Source of the DNA: Struthio camelus
Lineage: Eukaryota; Chordata; Aves; Struthioniformes; Struthionidae
Direction of reading: 5' to 3'
DNA: 64,000 bases
NCBI RefSeq assembly: GCF_040807025.1
Contig: NC_090943.1
Span: 7,364,356 to 7,428,355 of the forward strand
Shown: piece by piece, positions 39,201 to 64,000 of the stretch
Position numbering within the stretch: the first letter of the stretch is position 1
Layout: every line of letters starts with the position of its first letter
The notes under the pieces: generated by a model
What the model was told of the DNA's origin: nothing
What the model saw: the letters and a program-made list of their open reading frames with translations, nothing else
Database searches by the model: none
Made by a program: the position numbers and the translations under genes

Positions 39201-39402
39201 TTTTCTTTTTTTAAAACTCCCTTGTCATAAAAGCCAACTTACATTAAAATATACTTACTACAAGACAACACAACTAACAAAATATATAATAAAACTCATA
39301 CAAGTAGAAAATTCTGAGGTATTTCTGGTTTGAGGTGGTCTGTGGTCATGAAGTTCTTAATTTTTTTTTTTTTTTCAGTTTAAACCTCGGAAGCCACGTA
39401 AC

Positions 39403-39444
39403 GTGTGTGTGTGTGTGTGTGTGCGTGCGTGCGTGCGTGTGTGT
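39403..39444. repeat. (GT)n/(GTGC)n microsatellite
   Basis: GT alternation with a central block of gtgc/gcgt units, flanked by T-rich sequence. Confidence 0.98.
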
Positions 39445-40434
39445 ATTTTTTGTTTTGTTTTTGTTTTTTTTTAATCATTGCATGTTTTGCAAATTAAAAA
39501 AATATTTAAATGTTGAATCAGCAGCATTAGGAACATTCACTGACTAGAGCAAGTTTATGGCATAATAGAGTAACGGTATTTTCGAATATGCACCACTTTA
39601 AGACAAAAGAGTTGAGTCACAGAGTAAGGAGAAAGCAGCGTTAAAGAAACCGGCTCAAAGGATGCTACAGCAAACACTGCTGCTGCTCGGTTTCCTCTTG
39701 TGCTGTAACTGCACAACTCAGAGGCTTCGCGGATGCTGCAGGAGCCGTCCGCTTCAGGTAACTTCCACCCTCCTCCCTCAAATCGAAGGAAAAAAAAAAA
39801 AAATAAAATAAACCCAAGACTGAATAGAGCCAGTTTTGACACTTTTCCTTTTCTCCCCACCCGCACTGGTACCTTGGGCTGACGGCTCATCAACCCCGAG
39901 GCCAAATTCCTTGGACTGATTCCCATTTCAAGCGAGAGGCAAGAAGTTTGCCGTCCTCCCGTGTTTTGCCAGAGCGCTTCCCAAAACGCGCTATTCCAAC
40001 CTCTTTCAATCACGCTGCCTAAAAGCATCCTTTCCTGCTACTACCTGGAGCGGAAAAATAAAAGGTGATGACAGTTTCTGCTTTGTTCTTTCACCCTCGA
40101 GCCCCAGCTAGAGACCCAGCGCCTTGCTTCCAGCCACGGGCTCTTTAACTCGGCTTTCTCCATACGTTGCAGCCATTAATACTCTGCCCAGAAATGTCCT
40201 TCCCCCTCATCTAATGGTTACCTGAGAAGTAGCTCCATAGCACATGATGTTTCTCCAAATGCTGCCAAGTCCAACGTCACTCTCCCCACCCCTATGCTAA
40301 GCTCCCCCCTTCCACTCCACCATCAAAGAATTAACATTCTCCGCCCGGTTACTTTTTTTTTTCCCATGTTACAATGACACCCGTTAGATCCGTAAAAGAC
40401 ACATCTGCTGTTTTTTTTTTTGAAGCTCACTTCT

Positions 40435-40475
40435 TAAAAAAAAAAAAAATAATAATAATAAAAAAAAAGAAAACA
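40435..40475. repeat. Poly-A/(AAT)n simple repeat
   Basis: Run of A, then aataataataat, then A-rich sequence. A similar array occurs at 40818-40861. Confidence 0.95.
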
Positions 40476-40817
40476 AAACCAAACCCCAAAACAAACCAAA
40501 ATTGGGGGGGAAAAATTTCCTTTTGAGGAAGGTGTAATCTTACGTAACAGTCTTAAGTTTCCTCCAAAGTTTGCAGCATTGCGTTTTCTAAGATGGTCGG
40601 TGGTTTTCCTTTACGTCACAGATGCTCTGCTTAGAAGACAGACCAATAAAGAGAAACCCAGAAAACGGAATTAAAAAAAAAAAAAAAACTGAAGTGAGTT
40701 TGTTGAGGTTCTGAGGTACCTGCACCTTTTCCGCATTCATTAGTCGGCACCTGAATGCTTGCTGAAATGTCCATTTTTAATACAGTAGAGCAATGTGCTG
40801 GTAAAATTGATCCAATC

Positions 40818-40861
40818 CAAAAAAAAAATAATAATAATAATAATAACAATAATAATAAAAA
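40818..40861. repeat. (AAT)n simple repeat
   Basis: A-run followed by about ten AAT units with one interruption (aac). Confidence 0.95.
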
Positions 40862-41000
40862 GTCAAGATAAAATAGCAGCTGCATTCATGTGTTTGTTGG
40901 ATTTTTGTTTTTTGTGTTTTTTTTAAAAACTTTTTTCTTTTTTTTTTTTTTTTTCCTTTTTAAATCCACTGAGTCTGGAAAGACAAAAGTGAACCAGGAC

Positions 41001-61986
<20,986 letters not shown>

Positions 61987-62159
61987 CTGAAGCAAAATGC
62001 AAATCCAAAACACGTTTGAGCACAATCAGAAACAGATCCCAGGAGACACATTTCCATGTGGCTGTGTTTTTTGCACACGTTAATGTCATTTGTCTGGCTA
62101 AGAACTAAACACTTGATAGATATGAACTTCTTCAGCGCTGTCTGGAGGGTTATCCTCCT

Positions 62160-62295
62160 TGTGCAGGTGTGAAATCGGGAACAGGGAGGTCAGATTTGCC
62201 CAAGTTCACGCTGACAGCTTGTGGTAAAGCCAAGAACCCAGCCGAGGTCGCCCAGGTCTCCTCCAGTCAGTGCTTCAACTGCAGCACCCTAACCC
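62160..62295 (+). repeat. MIR-type SINE remnant
   Basis: The segment reads gtcagatttgcccaagttca, then cttgtggtaaagccaagaac, ccaggtctcctccagtcagt and actgcagcacccta. It follows the MIR core order ('acttgcccaaggtcaca ... agtggcagagccaggattc ... caggtctcctgactcc ... accac'). Confidence 0.6.
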
Positions 62296-63399
62296 GAGGA
62301 TATAAAGGCAACTCAGTATCTTTTTAAACACAGAAACCATGCTTAGGAGAGTCTACCTCCCTAAGGTGCAATCTGCCACTTGCTGGGCTGTTATACAACA
62401 CAGTCATGCCTTCCTCACCACCACCACTGCAGCAAATACCATCTAAAATAAACAGTTTCTTATGTGGGTAAGACGTAACTGAGAATAGATAACAGTCAGC
62501 CTGCGGAGGAGGGCCAGACCCAAGCCAATTCCTCATCCAGATCCCATTTCAGGCCTGTTTTGGTAAATCTCCCTATGGTAATCCCACGTTTTCACTCGTG
62601 ATCCACACAGCTCACGCTGCCTCTCCACACAAGTGAGACTTTCACCAGTCTCTGGTTTTGTGACTCTGTTTCCCTTTGTCTTCAGTCGGACTAGCGCTAT
62701 CTTCCAAACAACTATGACCGTCACCACAAACTGACACCTGGCATCACAAAGGAACCTCTACCCGCGCTGGCTTTACCCCAGCCTTGCATCAAAGAACGGA
62801 GGAAGTCTTACTGCCCACAAAGTGGTACAATTTCCACACAGCCACCATACCCAAAAAAACTGAAATACAATTATAGATGTGTAGATCAAAAAAAGGAGTC
62901 AAGTAAGGGAACTTGTATCTGCAGATGATCTGTTCTGTCTTAAGCCTTCAAAATCCCCTTTTCATTTGGAAATGTTCTCTTCTGTGGCATTTTGAAGACG
63001 AGTTTTAAAAGGGCAATGGGAAGAGGAAAGGAACTAAACACACAACAGAGATGAAGATACCCCAGAAATAGTACCACAAAGCTGGCAACCGCAAATGCTG
63101 GGATGCTCTGCAGCCACCACTCTTTGGGATCACCCAACCTAAGGCAAGGTCAGACCTGGCCATTATTTTGATGGATCGCAACCAAGGAAAACATAGGTAT
63201 CCTCCTAAAATGTGCAGACAATTGTGTAGAAAACATGAATTGGCCCTGCAGGACGATGAAATGAAAGCACTGTGCTCCCAGAATAGCTAGGCCTTTGAAA
63301 AATGCAGAGCTAAGTATCTGGCTGCCGAAAATTTTGCAGCGCTTTCACAACTCTGCCTTCTATGAATTAAGTGCAGCCTTTAATGTTGAGATTAAGGCA

Positions 63400-63455
63400 G
63401 GCAGGACGGACCACAACTAGATGATCTAAATGCAACCTGGTCTGTGATTCCTGGC
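63400..63455 (+). repeat. Possible CR1 LINE tail fragment
   Basis: accacaactagatgatctaa followed by caacctggtctgtgattc resembles the CR1 3' tail ('ttggactagatgatcttta...ccaacc...tgtgattc'). Short and diverged. Confidence 0.35.
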
Positions 63456-63654
63456 CAGCATGGCAAACCACATGCTCTAAAAGGTCTCTAAAAGGTGATT
63501 CAATGCGGTCTTTGCAAGGCACCAAGCACAAAGTAGTTCACAGCCAGAGGAGAAAACACCAAGCCCAGAAACAGGCATGAACTCCATGCCCTGAATACAG
63601 CCCATGATTACTGTACCTGAGCACCTGTCTACCAGTGATGCAAGCCTACACACA

Positions 63655-63815
63655 ATATTCAACCAGAGAAGCAAGTATTACTCCCAACTGACAGATGAAG
63701 AACTGGACTACAAAGATTAAATGCCGTAATCCAAGTCCAAAGGATGTCTGGGAGGAAAGCTAAACTCCATTTGCCCAAATCCTGGGCCCTAGCGCCAGCC
63801 TGACCTTCCTTCCCA
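63655..63815 (+). repeat. MIR-type SINE remnant
   Basis: The order tattactcccaactgacaga, gaagaactggactac, a decayed core, then caaatcctgggccctagcgc and cttccttcc follows the MIR pattern ('attatccccattttacagatg...gaaactg...aacccaggtctcc'). Ancient. Confidence 0.55.
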
Positions 63816-64000
63816 CAGCCCGCAACTCTTGGAAGTGGGCAATCTCCAAATTGTTTGCCGGTGGTAGGATTTGCCTCCCACTCTGCAGGGCGTGTAAGCA
63901 TGCAGGGCACTTCGGAGACTGCATTTGAGCTAAAGATTGCTAGTAACGAGCGCCAATGACTTGCTGCAGAGCAAAAGTTTAACGGCAAGAGCATCAAGAG

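Larger units (their letters stand above)
32255..41000 (-). other. ACVR2B: Presumed long ACVR2B 3' UTR
   Basis: There is no intron signal or new gene between the ACVR2B stop (41001) and the paired AATAAA signals at 32268-32280. Human ACVR2B is known for an unusually long 3' UTR, so this is the simplest reading. Earlier hexamers on the same strand, for example 38580-38585, may give shorter forms. The stretch is AT-rich, with TA, GT and AAT microsatellites, a 32-bp perfect palindrome (32599-32630) and a CpG-rich block (35190-35360). An open frame on the opposite strand at 36728-37291 contains no ATG. Confidence 0.5.
61987..64000 (-). other. ACVR2B: ACVR2B intron 1 (runs past the window end)
   Basis: No signal-peptide exon is recognisable to the end of the window, so exon 1 and the promoter lie to the right. 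The intron holds two MIR-like remnants and a possible CR1 tail. Confidence 0.75.

Noticed and set aside
61987-64000. ACVR2B exon 1 (signal peptide)
   Set aside because: No minus-strand frame with a signal peptide ending in the right phase and a donor was found. It must lie beyond 64000.

Overview
This window is vertebrate nuclear DNA, most likely avian. The evidence is multi-exon genes with GT-AG introns, AT-rich introns, CpG-rich promoter DNA, ancient CR1/L3-type and MIR-type repeat remnants but no young SINEs, and receptor and nuclease protein sequences that read like the chicken orthologues. The species call is inference. All recognisable coding sequence is on the minus strand and belongs to two genes: EXOG (10087-30921, six coding exons, complete) and ACVR2B (41001-61986, exons 2-11; exon 1 is not in the window). 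The same adjacency and relative orientation, with SCN5A following, is known on human 3p22. I see no SCN5A coding sequence here; if synteny holds it lies just left of position 1, convergent with EXOG.

Layout. 1-10086: non-coding DNA with the presumed EXOG 3' UTR nearest the gene, two ancient repeat remnants (about 6040-6160 and 6595-6735) and two stretches that read like conserved non-coding elements. 10087-30921: EXOG, with an 11.5 kb intron 5 and a CpG-rich promoter/first exon. 31000-32250: a short CpG-rich gap between the genes containing an (ATT)n microsatellite. 32255-41000: an 8.7 kb stretch downstream of the ACVR2B stop that I interpret as a very long 3' UTR. It ends at paired AATAAA signals and carries many TA, GT and AAT microsatellites, a perfect 32-bp palindrome and an isolated CpG-rich block. 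41001-61986: ACVR2B exons 11 to 2. 61987-64000: ACVR2B intron 1 with two MIR-like remnants.

Both gene models close exactly. The EXOG exons sum to 1086 nt (361 aa plus stop). ACVR2B exons 2-11 sum to 1487 nt, and with the usual 17 complete codons plus one base in exon 1 they give 512 aa, the length of the human protein. Every intron is GT-AG and every phase agrees. Neither gene shows a frameshift, internal stop or lost catalytic residue.

The two genes are functionally unrelated: EXOG is a mitochondrial nuclease and ACVR2B an activin/myostatin/BMP type II receptor kinase. Their link is positional: ACVR2B transcription runs towards the EXOG promoter and probably ends about 1.3 kb before it. I found no bacterial, phage, CRISPR or other novel multi-gene system. 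The points worth a second look are structural: palindromes, short tandem duplications, CpG-rich blocks inside introns or the UTR, and candidate regulatory DNA.
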